64,000 bases of DNA from Acidimicrobiales bacterium (GCA_029263175.1 JAJCXZ010000076.1:1-64000), one strand, 5' to 3'; positions 7,549-16,358 are shown, counted from the first letter of the stretch. The notes: generated from the letters alone by a model not told the origin. Translations and numbers: made by a program.

Positions 7549-8514
7549 CTAACCGGCTGCCAGATCGGCGGACCAGCCAGCAATATCCCGGTGTCGGTAG
7601 AGGAACTGGCCATCGTCGTCAGTGGCGTAGACGAAGAGCTCTGTGCGCACGTTGGCCACCTCGACATCGTGCTCGGGAATGGTCACGTGGACTTCCAGCG
7701 TCGAAGAATCCAACCACTGAACCTCGGCCTCGAAACCGGTCAGTGGAGCCCGGTTTGCGTCGGTCAATGTCACGCCATACTCCTGAGCTATGTGATTCCA
7801 TCGCACGAAGACGTCGAACCCGGTGTCGTCGTAGTACACGTTGTTCGGCCACTGATTGTTCACAACAAAGAGCACTTCGTAGAACGTGTCATCTGCCGTA
7901 GCCAAGGTCTCACCATCACCCTCCACGATCATGGTGAAGACGTATGACCTCTTGTCGAACGACGTACAAGCAACGCCGGAGCCCTTTTCGATCGCCGTCT
8001 CGGCCACGTGTTCCGACGTCTCGCCCTCTTCTCCGGAGACCAATCGCCCGATGACGTCGAGCTGGAACCCGATGGGACAGTCGAAGAATTGCGGATTGGC
8101 GACGATTGCTTCGACATCGTCGGCGGCAACCGCCTCGGTCAATCCAGCGACCTCCTCCTCTTCCAGCTCCTCCGCCGCCAGCTGCGCGTAGAACTCGCCC
8201 GACTCCTCGCCAGCGCTCAGCCATCCCTGGGCATAGCCCAAGACCACGACTCCAAGAAGAGCAGCCGCGGCTACAACCGACTCCCTGGTACCCCACCGAG
8301 CGCGTTTGGCGTTGCTTGAATCGAAGAGCTCGTTGGGCCCAATGTCGTACTCACTTGTGTCGAACTGCCGTCCGCTCTTCCAGGCTGAATTCTGTGTCTG
8401 ATGCGGCGGCGCCTGGCCCGAAATCGGGTCGCTTGGCGCCACCTGGGGCTCGACCGCCGAGGCGCCGTCGTCGGACTCAAGACCGGGAAGCTCGGCATCG
8501 GACTCATCAGACAC
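7549..8514 (-). CDS. Hypothetical single-pass membrane protein
   Basis: 321-residue protein I do not recognise. Residues 1-75 are acidic and low-complexity, with a basic NAKRARWGTRES just before one transmembrane segment (about 79-100, VVAAAALLGVVVLGYAQGWL). A Glu-rich stretch (LAAEELEEEEVAGLTEAVAA) follows, then a soluble domain with two Cys (DCPIGF and VACTSF) that could form a disulfide outside the cell. The topology is inferred as N-in. GTG start at 8514. The function cannot be stated. Confidence 0.65.
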   Translation of the reverse strand: MSDESDAELPGLESDDGASAVEPQVAPSDPISGQAPPHQTQNSAWKSGRQFDTSEYDIGPNELFDSSNAKRARWGTRESVVAAAALLGVVVLGYAQGWLSAGEESGEFYAQLAAEELEEEEVAGLTEAVAADDVEAIVANPQFFDCPIGFQLDVIGRLVSGEEGETSEHVAETAIEKGSGVACTSFDKRSYVFTMIVEGDGETLATADDTFYEVLFVVNNQWPNNVYYDDTGFDVFVRWNHIAQEYGVTLTDANRAPLTGFEAEVQWLDSSTLEVHVTIPEHDVEVANVRTELFVYATDDDGQFLYRHRDIAGWSADLAAG

Positions 8515-8565
8515 GCGCTGCTCCTTCGCAGAGAGCGCCGACCCTACTGCTTGGCCGAATCGCAG

Positions 8566-9807
8566 TCAGCAGGTGGCGTCGAGGACTTCCAGCGCCCGGT
8601 CGATCTCCACCGCCGTGTTGTAGTGCACGGCCGACAGGCGAACGACGCCGTCTTCGGGCTCGAGCCCGAGCGCGGTGACGAGTCGGTGGGCGTAGAAGTG
8701 TCCGTGACCGCATGACACCTTGGCGTCGATGAGCGCCGCGTAGATCTCCGCCGACGAGTGCCGCTCGGACGCGAACGCGATGGTCGGAGCGCGAATGGTG
8801 TGGTCCGCTTCCGGCGCGCCGACGATCCGGACGCCGTCGCGGTCGCGCAAGAACGCGAGGAGCGGAGCGACCAAGCTCTCTTCATGAGCGGCGAACAAGT
8901 CGAACAGCTCGGAGGTTCGCGCGAAACGGCCGGTGTCGGTGGCTTCGAAGTGATGCGAATGGATCGCGTCGAAGTAGTCGCCGATACCCGCAGCTGCGCC
9001 GATCATGGCGTGATCGGGGCCGGCGGGGGTGAGCTTCGTGCTCGAGATGCCCGCATTGAAGTAGTGGCCTTGGTGGGCGATCTCATCGAGGAGATCGGCT
9101 CTGGTGTACATCATGCCGATGTGCGGGCCGAACGTCTTGTACGCGCTGTAGAGATATACGTCGCAGTCAAGCGCCTTCACGTCGACCAATGCGTGCGGCG
9201 CATAGGACACGCCATCGACCACGATGCGGCCACCCACGGCGTGCACCATGTCAGCCAGTTCTCGAATGGGGTTGACGCTGGCCGCGACATTCGATGCGTG
9301 GGTCACAGCGAGCAGTCGGGTGCGTTCGTTGATGAGGACCGCCACGTCGGCGACATCGAGCCGACCGGTGACGGGATCGGCCTGCCATTCGCGAACCACG
9401 ATGCCTGTGTCGGCGAGACGACGCCAAACTCCGGAGTTCGCTTCGTGATCTTGATTGGTGACGATGATCTCGTCACCCTCTGACCATCCGGCGCGGAACG
9501 CATGAGCAAGGACGTAGGTGTTCTGGCTGGTCGATGGCCCGAAGTGGATCTCGTCAAGGCCGGCGTTGAAGAGCTCGGCCATCACCAGCCGTGAACGATC
9601 CATTGCCTCGGTGGCGAGCACCGATGGGCCGAAGTCCCAGCTCGGTTGGCACTTGGCGTGAGAGAACAACTCGGTGATCAGGTCGATCACCTGGCTCGGC
9701 ACATAGCTGCCGCCGGCATTCTCCAGATGAGCCCACTCGCGTGTCGGCGAATCGGTCAGCGAAGGAAACTGAGCTCGGATGAAGTCGAGATCCAGCCGGT
9801 GGGTCAT
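8566..9807 (-). CDS. Cysteine desulfurase-like aminotransferase class V (PLP)
   Basis: 413-residue fold-type I PLP enzyme of the NifS/CsdA-like branch (COG0520). Visible blocks are HLENAGGSYVPSQV, the phosphate-binding FGPSTSQNTYVLAHAF, THASNVAASVNPI, the cofactor Asp in GGRIVVDGVSYAPHALVDV and the Schiff-base Lys in YSAYKTFGPHIGMMY. A C-terminal VSCGHGHFYAHRL occupies the region where desulfurases carry the substrate-handling residues. The substrate is uncertain; relatives act on cysteine or selenocysteine or other amino acids. GGAGGGA lies before ATG 9807. Confidence 0.8.
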   Translation of the reverse strand: MTHRLDLDFIRAQFPSLTDSPTREWAHLENAGGSYVPSQVIDLITELFSHAKCQPSWDFGPSVLATEAMDRSRLVMAELFNAGLDEIHFGPSTSQNTYVLAHAFRAGWSEGDEIIVTNQDHEANSGVWRRLADTGIVVREWQADPVTGRLDVADVAVLINERTRLLAVTHASNVAASVNPIRELADMVHAVGGRIVVDGVSYAPHALVDVKALDCDVYLYSAYKTFGPHIGMMYTRADLLDEIAHQGHYFNAGISSTKLTPAGPDHAMIGAAAGIGDYFDAIHSHHFEATDTGRFARTSELFDLFAAHEESLVAPLLAFLRDRDGVRIVGAPEADHTIRAPTIAFASERHSSAEIYAALIDAKVSCGHGHFYAHRLVTALGLEPEDGVVRLSAVHYNTAVEIDRALEVLDATC

Positions 9808-9829
9808 TTCCGTCCCTCCAGGGATTGGA

Positions 9830-10252
9830 TCAGGTTGCCTGCTCCAGGCATCCGCCCTTGCCCGTCAGCATCGCCTCGATGTCGGAGGGGATGTCTTCGG
9901 GATCAGAACGCAGGTCACTTTCGAGGTCCTTGAACGCTTCGAAGTTTCGGCCCTCGATCGCATCGACAACGTCGCTGATCTGACCGTTGGCCATCACTTC
10001 GCCGCCGTAGTACTCGACGAGCTCGGCGAAGGCGCACTCGCAGTAGACGGCACGCTCAGCGTCGGTGAGCTCGATCTCGCCACCCTCCAGGTTGGCCTCA
10101 TTGCAGGCCTTCTGGAAGTTCTCGAAGAGGTTGCCGTCATCGCCGGCTTCCTCCCAGCTCCCGGGATTGTTCGAACCACATGCAGTGCCGACGAGGGCCA
10201 CCACAAGCAGGATCACGACGAGGACAATACGGGAGCGATTTCTGCGTTCCAT
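9830..10252 (-). CDS. Small Cys-rich lipoprotein, unknown function
   Basis: 140-residue exported lipoprotein. A basic start (MERRNRSR), a hydrophobic core (IVLVVILLVVALVGT) and the lipobox VGTAC predict lipidation at Cys25. The mature part holds four more Cys (KACNEAN, VYCECAF, KGGCLEQ), likely paired. No family recognised. It is separated by 22 bases from the PLP enzyme gene downstream and may be co-transcribed with it. Confidence 0.65.
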   Translation of the reverse strand: MERRNRSRIVLVVILLVVALVGTACGSNNPGSWEEAGDDGNLFENFQKACNEANLEGGEIELTDAERAVYCECAFAELVEYYGGEVMANGQISDVVDAIEGRNFEAFKDLESDLRSDPEDIPSDIEAMLTGKGGCLEQAT

Positions 10253-10292
10253 GACCCGCTGAGGTTAGCGCCCCAGCGACGGGGAACGGTGC

Positions 10293-10541
10293 TCAGGCGG
10301 CCTTCGCGAAGATCGATGCAAGCTCCGGGCAGCCTGTGGCTTCGAAGACGGCCATCTCGAACCCATCGGCGACGGTGAGCACGTCGGCTTCAACGGAAGC
10401 GCCCGGGATCTGCAGGTTGAGGGCGGCGAGCAGTGCTCGGGTGCCTTCCGGGTTCCGCTCGGCGAAGTCAGCGCAGAGCATTCCATGTTCGTTTGTCAGA
10501 TCCAGGTCGACGTCTGCCATGCCCCAACTCTCGGTCATGGC
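10293..10541 (-). CDS. Small hypothetical protein
   Basis: About 82 residues from ATG 10541, with other possible in-frame ATGs at 10520 and 10616; no convincing ribosome site decides between them. The sequence includes a hydrophobic LTVADGFEMAVFEATG-like core and no signal peptide or metal motif. No family recognised. Codon usage is as GC-rich as the neighbours. It lies between the lipoprotein and the uracil-DNA glycosylase on the same strand. Confidence 0.45.
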   Translation of the reverse strand, partial: AMTESWGMADVDLDLTNEHGMLCADFAERNPEGTRALLAALNLQIPGASVEADVLTVADGFEMAVFEATGCPELASIFAKAA

Positions 10542-10653
10542 GCACACTTGGCCAAGGGCCGATCGAACCATCCGCCTCTGATTCGGTGCGGACGGCCCAG
10601 TTTCGCAAGACAGCAACGGGTCGTCCGACCCGGTTCACCGCACAGAAATTGGG

Positions 10654-11337
10654 CTATACGGCCCCTAGCTCACGAGCTCTGGTGAAAACCGAGTCGAGCA
10701 TCGGCTCGGTGAGACGACCCGTGAATGTGTTCTGCTGGCTCACATGAAAGCTGCACAGCAGGGTGCGATCCCCATCAAGAGGCACCTCGAGCCCATGGGC
10801 GAATCTCGGGCGTGGTCGCACGCCGAGCTCCTGACACGCGACCTGATAGCCGAAGCCACCGAGCACCACGATGACCTTCACCCGGTCAAGGGCTTCCATC
10901 TCGCGTGCAAAGAACGGCCTACAGGTGTCTCGCTCCTCGGTTGTCGGCTTGTTGGCCGGAGGGGCACACTTCACCGGCGATGTGATCCAGGCAGCCTTCA
11001 GGTTCAGGCCGTCGTCGAGTGCGGTCGACTCCGGTTGCGAGGCGTAACCGGCTCGCCAGAGCGCACGATAGAGCCAGTCGCCCGATCGATCACCGGTGAA
11101 CATGCGGCCGGTTCGGTTCGCTCCGTGAGCGGCGGGAGCGAGTCCGACCACCAGAAGACGCGCATTGGGATCACCGAACCCGGGCACGCCTCGCGCCCAG
11201 TACGTGTCATCTCGGTAGGCGGCTCGCTTCTCTTCGCCGATCTGTTCGCGCCACTCGACCAGCCGCGGGCATTGACGACATTGGGCCACATCGTCAGCGA
11301 GAATCGACAACGCCGAGGCGCGAGTCTTGGAATTCAC
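10654..11337 (-). CDS. Uracil-DNA glycosylase, family 5 (UdgB type)
   Basis: 227-residue base-excision repair enzyme that removes uracil from DNA. Motif 1 reads GLAPAAHGANRTGRMFTGD and motif 3 has SFHVSQQNTFTG, both typical of family-5 (UDGb) enzymes, which lack the usual catalytic Asp of other UDGs. Cys in CRQCPRL, SPVKCAPP and RDTCRPF form the expected Fe-S ligand set. An in-frame ATG at 11595 would overlap the divergent phosphomutase, so I choose GTG 11337, which begins 17 codons before CRQC. Starts are only 26 bases apart, implying overlapping promoters. Confidence 0.85.
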   Translation of the reverse strand: MNSKTRASALSILADDVAQCRQCPRLVEWREQIGEEKRAAYRDDTYWARGVPGFGDPNARLLVVGLAPAAHGANRTGRMFTGDRSGDWLYRALWRAGYASQPESTALDDGLNLKAAWITSPVKCAPPANKPTTEERDTCRPFFAREMEALDRVKVIVVLGGFGYQVACQELGVRPRPRFAHGLEVPLDGDRTLLCSFHVSQQNTFTGRLTEPMLDSVFTRARELGAV

Positions 11338-11348
11338 GAGGAGCAGGC

Positions 11349-11354
11349 TACGTT
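11349..11354 (+). promoter_or_regulatory. -10 element, near-leaderless, for the phosphomutase operon
   Basis: TACGTT ends nine bases before ATG 11364, predicting a leader of only a few bases. Confidence 0.4.
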
Positions 11355-11363
11355 GACGCGTCG

Positions 11364-12020
11364 ATGGCACGACGTTCTTCCGCCCCCCATACCCCGAAGC
11401 CGACTCTCGTGCTGTTCGTTCGACACGGACAGACACCGACCACCGGAGCCTCGCTTCCGGGTCGGGCTCCCAACCTGCATCTCGCGGAGAAGGGCGTGGC
11501 TCAGGCCGAGGCTGCCGCCGCACGGATTGGCGCGCTGAAGAGCGTGGCCGCCGTCTACGCATCGCCGATGGAACGGACTCAGGAGACCGCGGCACCGATC
11601 GCTCGGGCCCGCAAGCTGCGCGTCCGCAAGGCTGCCGGCCTGATCGAGTGCGACTTCGGCAGGTGGACCGGCAAGAAATTGGCGGATCTTCGCAAGCTGC
11701 CGGAGTGGAAGACCGTCCAGCGTTACCCCAGCGGATTCCGCTTCCCGGGCGGCGAGTCGTTTTCGGAGATGCAGAGCCGGGCTGTCGATGCCACCCATGA
11801 CCTCGTCGCCGCGCACCGAGGTGAGACGATCGTGGCCGTGTCTCACGCCGACGTGATCAAGGCAGTCGTGGCCGCCGCAACCGGCACACATCTCGACCTG
11901 TTCCAGCGCATCGTCGTGTCGCCATGCTCGATCACCGGGATTCTCTACTCCGCCGAAGGTCCGATCGTGCTCACTGTCAACTCCACCGGCGACGACCTGT
12001 CGTCGCTGTCGCCGTCATGA
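11364..12020 (+). CDS. Histidine phosphatase superfamily, MSMEG_4193-type putative phosphomutase
   Basis: 218-residue cytoplasmic phosphatase/mutase. The catalytic phospho-His lies in LVLFVRHGQTPTTG, a conserved Arg in VYASPMERTQETAAPIA, and the second His in ETIVAVSHADVIKAV. The PNLHLAEKGVAQAEAAA block is characteristic of the actinobacterial TIGR03848 subgroup. It is the first gene of a three-gene operon with DUF3090 and SCO1664-type proteins. In other actinobacteria this trio sits beside the mycothiol ligase gene mshC, which is not next to it here. Substrate unknown. Confidence 0.87.
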   Translation: MARRSSAPHTPKPTLVLFVRHGQTPTTGASLPGRAPNLHLAEKGVAQAEAAAARIGALKSVAAVYASPMERTQETAAPIARARKLRVRKAAGLIECDFGRWTGKKLADLRKLPEWKTVQRYPSGFRFPGGESFSEMQSRAVDATHDLVAAHRGETIVAVSHADVIKAVVAAATGTHLDLFQRIVVSPCSITGILYSAEGPIVLTVNSTGDDLSSLSPS

Positions 12021-12523
12021 CCGAATCGTTCGATTTCAGCGAGGTGGAGTTCTTCACGGTCGGGACGCTCGGTCCACGTGGAGAGCGAACGTTCTTCCTG
12101 CAGGGACGAGCCGATGGGCAACTGCTCTCGCTCAAGCTCGAGAAGCAGCAGGTGGCAGCCCTCGCCGACTACCTCGATCAGATACTCGAGGATCTGCCCG
12201 AGATCGAGCAGGAGCCTTCCGTGACCGAGGCCGCGGAGCTCGATCTGCGTGAACCGGTGGTACCCGCATTCACCGTCGGCGGCCTCGGCGTGGCGTATGC
12301 CGGTGACGAAGACCGGCTGGTCCTGATGGCCGAAGAGATGATCGACGCTGACGAGCCAGACGAGTACGAGCCTGCCCAGGCCCGCTTCCTTCTGCGTCGC
12401 GACCAGGTCGCCGATTGGATCGAACGGGCTCGCGAGATCGTCTCGGCCGGCCGTCCACCGTGCCCGTTCTGCGGCACGCCCCTCCAGCCGCGCAACGGCG
12501 ACTGGTGCTCCTGCAGCAACTGA
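12017..12523 (+). CDS. DUF3090 family protein
   Basis: 168-residue conserved actinobacterial protein of unknown function. It opens SFDFSEVEFFTVGTLGPRGE and ends with a Cys-rich tail, PPCPFCGTPLQPRNGDWCSC, that looks like a zinc ribbon with four Cys. The ATG overlaps the TGA of the phosphomutase (ATGA), so translation is coupled. The central stretch is acidic. A nucleic-acid or protein-binding role for the ribbon is only a guess. Confidence 0.87.
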   Translation: MTESFDFSEVEFFTVGTLGPRGERTFFLQGRADGQLLSLKLEKQQVAALADYLDQILEDLPEIEQEPSVTEAAELDLREPVVPAFTVGGLGVAYAGDEDRLVLMAEEMIDADEPDEYEPAQARFLLRRDQVADWIERAREIVSAGRPPCPFCGTPLQPRNGDWCSCSN

Positions 12524-12530
12524 GCGGCCT

Positions 12531-13310
12531 ATGTCTGAGGATTCCGGGGCCGATCAGTCCGACACCAACTCCCAGTCGCCCTTTCTCGACCGTGCCCCAA
12601 TCGAGACGGCTCGAGCGCTGATCTTGCTGGCCGAAGGCGAGGCCGATCTCGTCGGTCGAATGCCGTACTCGTCGAACGCCACATTCCTGGTTGACCTTCA
12701 TCACGAAGGCCTCGAGGCCCAGGCCATCTACAAACCTGGGGCCGGCGAGCGCCCGCTCTGGGATTTCCCAGATGGCTTGTATCAACGGGAAGTGGCCGCA
12801 TTCGAGGTCGATGAAGCGCTCGGGTGGGGGTTGGTCCCTCCCACCATCGTGCGGGACGACCTGGTGCATGGCGTCGGGTCACTCCAACTCTTCATGCCGA
12901 ACAACCACGAGGAGCACTACTTCTCGCTCCACGAAACCGACGACACGCATGACGACTCGTTCCGGCGAATCTGTGTCCTCGATCTGGTGATCAACAACAC
13001 CGATCGCAAGTCGGGGCATTGCCTGCTTGGTACCGACGGGCGCATTTGGGCGATCGACCACGGCGTGGCACTGCATCACGAGTTCAAACTGCGCACCGTG
13101 ATCTGGGACTTCGCCGGCGATTGGATCGACGATGAGGTTTGCGACGACCTCTGGCGGTTCCTGGCCGAGGATCTCCCCGAATCGCTCTTCGAGCTGCTGA
13201 GTCCGCTCGAGCGAGATGCGATGCTCACTCGAGCCCGCGCGGTTGCCACGGCCAGGCGTTTTCCCGAAGATGACACCGGTGGGCGTCGGTGGCCCTGGCC
13301 GTTGGTCTGA
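12531..13310 (+). CDS. SCO1664 family protein (kinase-like fold)
   Basis: 259-residue protein of the SCO1664/TIGR03843 family, related to PI3/4-kinase-like folds. Blocks seen are ARALILLAEGEADLVGRMPY, QAIYKPGAGERPLWDFPDG (candidate ATP-binding Lys), VLDLVINNTDRKSGHCLL (catalytic loop-like N-N-T-D) and IWAIDHGVALHHEFKLRTV (metal-binding Asp). Activity is unknown. It follows DUF3090 by seven bases and closes the operon; a hairpin lies just after the stop. Confidence 0.87.
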   Translation: MSEDSGADQSDTNSQSPFLDRAPIETARALILLAEGEADLVGRMPYSSNATFLVDLHHEGLEAQAIYKPGAGERPLWDFPDGLYQREVAAFEVDEALGWGLVPPTIVRDDLVHGVGSLQLFMPNNHEEHYFSLHETDDTHDDSFRRICVLDLVINNTDRKSGHCLLGTDGRIWAIDHGVALHHEFKLRTVIWDFAGDWIDDEVCDDLWRFLAEDLPESLFELLSPLERDAMLTRARAVATARRFPEDDTGGRRWPWPLV

Positions 13311-13322
13311 TTCGGCCGAACT

Positions 13323-13348
13323 TGCCCCTGACGGTTCCGCCGGGGGCA
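13323..13348 (+). terminator. Hairpin after the SCO1664-family gene
   Basis: TGCCCC (13323-13328) pairs with GGGGCA (13343-13348), with an inner CGG/CCG pair set. It starts 12 bases after the stop of the SCO1664 gene. A second stem (TAACTT at 13361-13366 with AAGTTA at 13380-13385) follows. No U-run is present. Confidence 0.35.
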
Positions 13349-13507
13349 TGCGCCTGTGGATAACTTCGAATCCTCTCGAAAGTTACCGTCGCGTTGGCCT
13401 GAAATCACGCGGTTCTTCTCATCACTGGGCAGAAATCTGCAAAAAATGGCTCCTGGACCCAGCATGGAAATTTCAGCTGTGCTATGGTTCTCTTTACCGC
13501 ATCGCTT

Positions 13508-13528
13508 CTCCGGGAAAACCCCGGGGAG
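13508..13528 (-). terminator. Hairpin downstream of etfA
   Basis: On the minus strand this reads as a GC stem around GTTTT: CTCC pairs with GGAG and GGG with CCC, with a small bulge. It sits between the tandem repeat and the rest of the 263-base convergent gap and may terminate the etfBA transcript. Confidence 0.3.
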
Positions 13529-13530
13529 GC

Positions 13531-13568
13531 GATCTTTGGTTTTGGCGCCGATCTTTGGTTTTGGCGCG
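13531..13568. repeat. 19-bp tandem duplication next to the etfA stop
   Basis: GATCTTTGGTTTTGGCGCC at 13531-13549 is repeated at 13550-13568 with only the last base changed. GCGCC and GGCGC segments in the unit can pair around a T-rich loop. It lies five bases beyond the etfA stop, in the 263-base gap between convergent operons. Confidence 0.6.
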
Positions 13569-13573
13569 AGGGC

Positions 13574-14545
13574 TCAGCGGTTGGCCAGTGCCTCGATCAG
13601 CTTCGGCAGCACCTTGTGCACGTCCCCGATGATGCCGAGGTCGGCGACGGCGAAGATCGGCGCCTCCGAGTCCTTGTTGATCGCGATGATGTTCTTGGAG
13701 CCTTTCATGCCGACCAGATGCTGGGTGGCACCGGAGATGCCGCAGGCGAGATAGACGGTGGGCTTCACGACCTTGCCGGTCTGTCCGACCTGGTAGCTGT
13801 AAGGCACCCAGCCGGAGTCGACGATCGCGCGGCTGGCACCGGGGGCGCCGCCGAGCGACTTGGCCAGGGTGTTGATCATCTCGTAGGCCTCGGCCTGCCC
13901 GAGACCACGGCCACCCGACACCACGATTGCGGCTTCGTCGAGCTTGGGGCCGTCTGCCTCTTCGGCGTGCGTCGCAGTGATACGGGCTGCGCCGGCAGCG
14001 CCGAGATCCGGCACGTCGAGATCCTCGGTGTCAGCCTCGGCCCCACCCATACCCACAGCCTCGAAGGACTTGGGGCGAACGAGGAAGATGCCGGACTTGC
14101 CGGATGTGTTCTTGACCTTGACGTCAGTGACACCACCGAAGATCGGCTCAGAGCCGACCAGCTGATCGCCATCGAGCTCGAGGCCAACGACGTTGGTGAT
14201 CACCGGAGTGTCGAGCTTGACCGCGAGGCGACCGGCGACGTCGCGACCGTCCTGGGTGGTGCCGATGAGGAAGGCATCGGGGCCATCAACATCGCCACTG
14301 CCAATGGCAGCAGCCACCGCTGACGCAACGGCCACGCCCTGCAACGCACCGCCGAGATCGCCGGTCGAGTACACCGTTTCAGCACCGTGTTCGCCGAGCT
14401 CCTCGGCGTAGTCGTCGCCGTCGCCGGCCATGAAGACCTCGACGGTGTCGGCCAGCTCACGGGCGGCCACCAGCATTTCGAGAGTGATCGAGGCCACAGC
14501 ATCGCCATTGGCCTCACCGAATACCCAGATCTTGTCGAGTCCCAT
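13574..14545 (-). CDS. etfA: Electron transfer flavoprotein, alpha subunit
   Basis: 323-residue FAD-binding subunit of ETF. It accepts electrons from acyl-CoA and related dehydrogenases and passes them to the membrane quinone pool. The N-terminal half has the alpha/beta ETF domain ([14 protein letters not shown]). The C-terminal FAD domain shows [46 protein letters not shown] and [19 protein letters not shown]. Its ATG overlaps the etfB stop by one base (TGATG), so the subunits are translationally coupled. The thiolase/enoyl-CoA hydratase operon at 50.8-54.0 kb would be a natural electron source. Confidence 0.95.
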   Translation of the reverse strand: MGLDKIWVFGEANGDAVASITLEMLVAARELADTVEVFMAGDGDDYAEELGEHGAETVYSTGDLGGALQGVAVASAVAAAIGSGDVDGPDAFLIGTTQDGRDVAGRLAVKLDTPVITNVVGLELDGDQLVGSEPIFGGVTDVKVKNTSGKSGIFLVRPKSFEAVGMGGAEADTEDLDVPDLGAAGAARITATHAEEADGPKLDEAAIVVSGGRGLGQAEAYEMINTLAKSLGGAPGASRAIVDSGWVPYSYQVGQTGKVVKPTVYLACGISGATQHLVGMKGSKNIIAINKDSEAPIFAVADLGIIGDVHKVLPKLIEALANR

Positions 14546-15324
14546 CAGAGAACCTTCAATTCGTCCAGGAACGCCACAATGCGCTCGTGTGCGTCGCCAT
14601 CGTCTTCGATGATCTCGCCGGCCTCACGGGCGGGTGCGTCTTCGATTGCAACGATCTCCTGACCGGCGCCGGCCCAACCGACCTGATCAGCGTCGATGCC
14701 GAGGTCACCGATCGTGAGCTCATCAACCGGCTTCGACTTGGCGGCCATGATCCCCTTGAACGAGGGGTAGCGGGGCTCGACCACTCCGGCGGTGACGGAG
14801 ACGACTGCAGGCAGCGGGCATTCGACCTCGTCGTATCCGGCTTCGGTCTGACGCTGGATCTTGGCGGCGCCACCGTCGATGGCGATCGACTTGGCGAACG
14901 TGACGGAGGGCAAGTCCATGAGGGCGGCGACCATCTCCGGCACCGTGCCCGTATATCCGTCGCTCGACTCCGTGGCGGCGAGGATCAGATCGGGTTCCTG
15001 ACGAGCGATCGCAGCCGCGAGCACCTTGGCGGTGCCGAGCGCATCGCTGCCCTGGAGGGCATCGTCACTCACGATGGTGGCACTGGCGGCACCCATCGCA
15101 AGGGCGGTGCGCAAACCGCTGACCTCATTGTTCGGAGCCATCGACACCAGATGCACTTCACCGTCACCGGCAGCATCGACGAGCTGGAGAGCCATTTCGA
15201 CCCCGTATGAATCCGACTCGTCGAGGATGAGCTTCGAGTCCCGCTTGAGAGTCTTGGTCTCGGGGTCGAGCGCACCGGGATCGGCCGGATCCGGGATCTG
15301 CTTTACACAGACAACAACCTTCAT
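14545..15324 (-). CDS. etfB: Electron transfer flavoprotein, beta subunit
   Basis: 259-residue AMP-binding subunit of ETF. It starts MKVVVCVKQIPDPA at ATG 15324; the longer in-frame extension to 15498 would overlap the divergent lipid kinase and lacks family similarity. Typical blocks are LDESDSYGVEMALQL, EVHLVSMAPNNEV and the ETF-beta signature region with VVSVTAGVVEPRYPSFKGI. First gene of the etfBA pair. Confidence 0.95.
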   Translation of the reverse strand: MKVVVCVKQIPDPADPGALDPETKTLKRDSKLILDESDSYGVEMALQLVDAAGDGEVHLVSMAPNNEVSGLRTALAMGAASATIVSDDALQGSDALGTAKVLAAAIARQEPDLILAATESSDGYTGTVPEMVAALMDLPSVTFAKSIAIDGGAAKIQRQTEAGYDEVECPLPAVVSVTAGVVEPRYPSFKGIMAAKSKPVDELTIGDLGIDADQVGWAGAGQEIVAIEDAPAREAGEIIEDDGDAHERIVAFLDELKVL

Positions 15325-15427
15325 AGCGGACGAGTCTGCCACCTCGGGCTGGGTTTCCCCCCATGCGGGGCGGCCCAAATATCGACCTGATTTTGAGTCG
15401 CTCGACCGGCGAGTAGCGTCAGGGACC

Positions 15428-16348
15428 TTGCGCGTCTTGTTCATCGTCAACTCAGTGGCCTCGTCGGTCACGGCTCGACGCCGTGTGGTGATCCACAAGG
15501 CCCTGTCGGCGGATCACGACGTGACCTTGGCAGAGACGTCTCGGCGAGGCCACGCCACTCGCCTCGCCCAGTCGGCCGCGCGGGATCGCTACGACCTCGT
15601 CGTCGTACTCGGAGGCGACGGCACGCTCAACGAAGCTGCCAACGGGCTCGCCGGCACCGACACTGCCCTGGCCACGCTGCCTGGGGGCTCGACAAACGTC
15701 TTCGCCCGCATTCTGGGGTTACCCGACGACTCCGTGGATGCCGTGGGTGTACTGCTGCAGGCAATCGACGCGGGATCCATCCGGCGAATCGGGCTCGGCG
15801 CGGTCGAGGGCCGCTACTTCCTGTTCCACTGCGGGGTCGGCTTCGACGCAGCCGTGGTCGAGCAGGTGGAGCGCCGAGGCCCCTGGAAGCGCTGGGCCGG
15901 CCATCCGCTGTTCGTGTGGGCCGCGCTCGACACCTGGTTCCGTCGTGTCGACCGGAAGCACCCGCCATTGCGAGTTGTGGGTCCCAACGGGGAACTCCAC
16001 ACAACGGGGTTCTTCACCATCGCGATGAATGCGAACCCCTACACGTTCCTCGGCAGCCGCCCATTCGACATCGTGAAGGATCTGTCGCTTGAAGACCCGC
16101 TGGCTGTCGTGACTCTCGAGCGACTCGATGTTCGTACGCTCGGCCCGGTGGCCAGCAGTGCACTCCGATCACGAGACCTGTCGTCCAAGTCCGGCCTCGA
16201 CATCAGGCGCAATGTGCGATCCTTCGTGATCGAGGCCGACCCCCCGGCGCCGTACCAGGTCGACGGCGACCATCTCGGCTCGAGCAAACGTCTCCGCTTC
16301 ACCTGGACACCCGAACACCTGAGCCTCGTGGTGCCCGTGCCCGACTAA
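15428..16348 (+). CDS. Diacylglycerol kinase-family lipid kinase
   Basis: 306-residue enzyme of the DagK/YegS/sphingosine kinase family that phosphorylates a lipid hydroxyl. The ATP-binding motif VVVLGGDGTLNEAANGLAG and the second LATLPGGSTNVFARILGLP are intact. VGFDAAVVEQVERRG and a C-terminal PYQVDGDHLG Asp-containing motif complete the fold. I start at TTG 15428, where the protein begins MRVLFIVNS and AGGGA lies just upstream; an ATG at 15026 is in frame but would run through etfB. It ends at a hairpin shared with the convergent GDPD gene. Confidence 0.85.
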   Translation: MRVLFIVNSVASSVTARRRVVIHKALSADHDVTLAETSRRGHATRLAQSAARDRYDLVVVLGGDGTLNEAANGLAGTDTALATLPGGSTNVFARILGLPDDSVDAVGVLLQAIDAGSIRRIGLGAVEGRYFLFHCGVGFDAAVVEQVERRGPWKRWAGHPLFVWAALDTWFRRVDRKHPPLRVVGPNGELHTTGFFTIAMNANPYTFLGSRPFDIVKDLSLEDPLAVVTLERLDVRTLGPVASSALRSRDLSSKSGLDIRRNVRSFVIEADPPAPYQVDGDHLGSSKRLRFTWTPEHLSLVVPVPD

Positions 16349-16358
16349 TTAGGTCACA

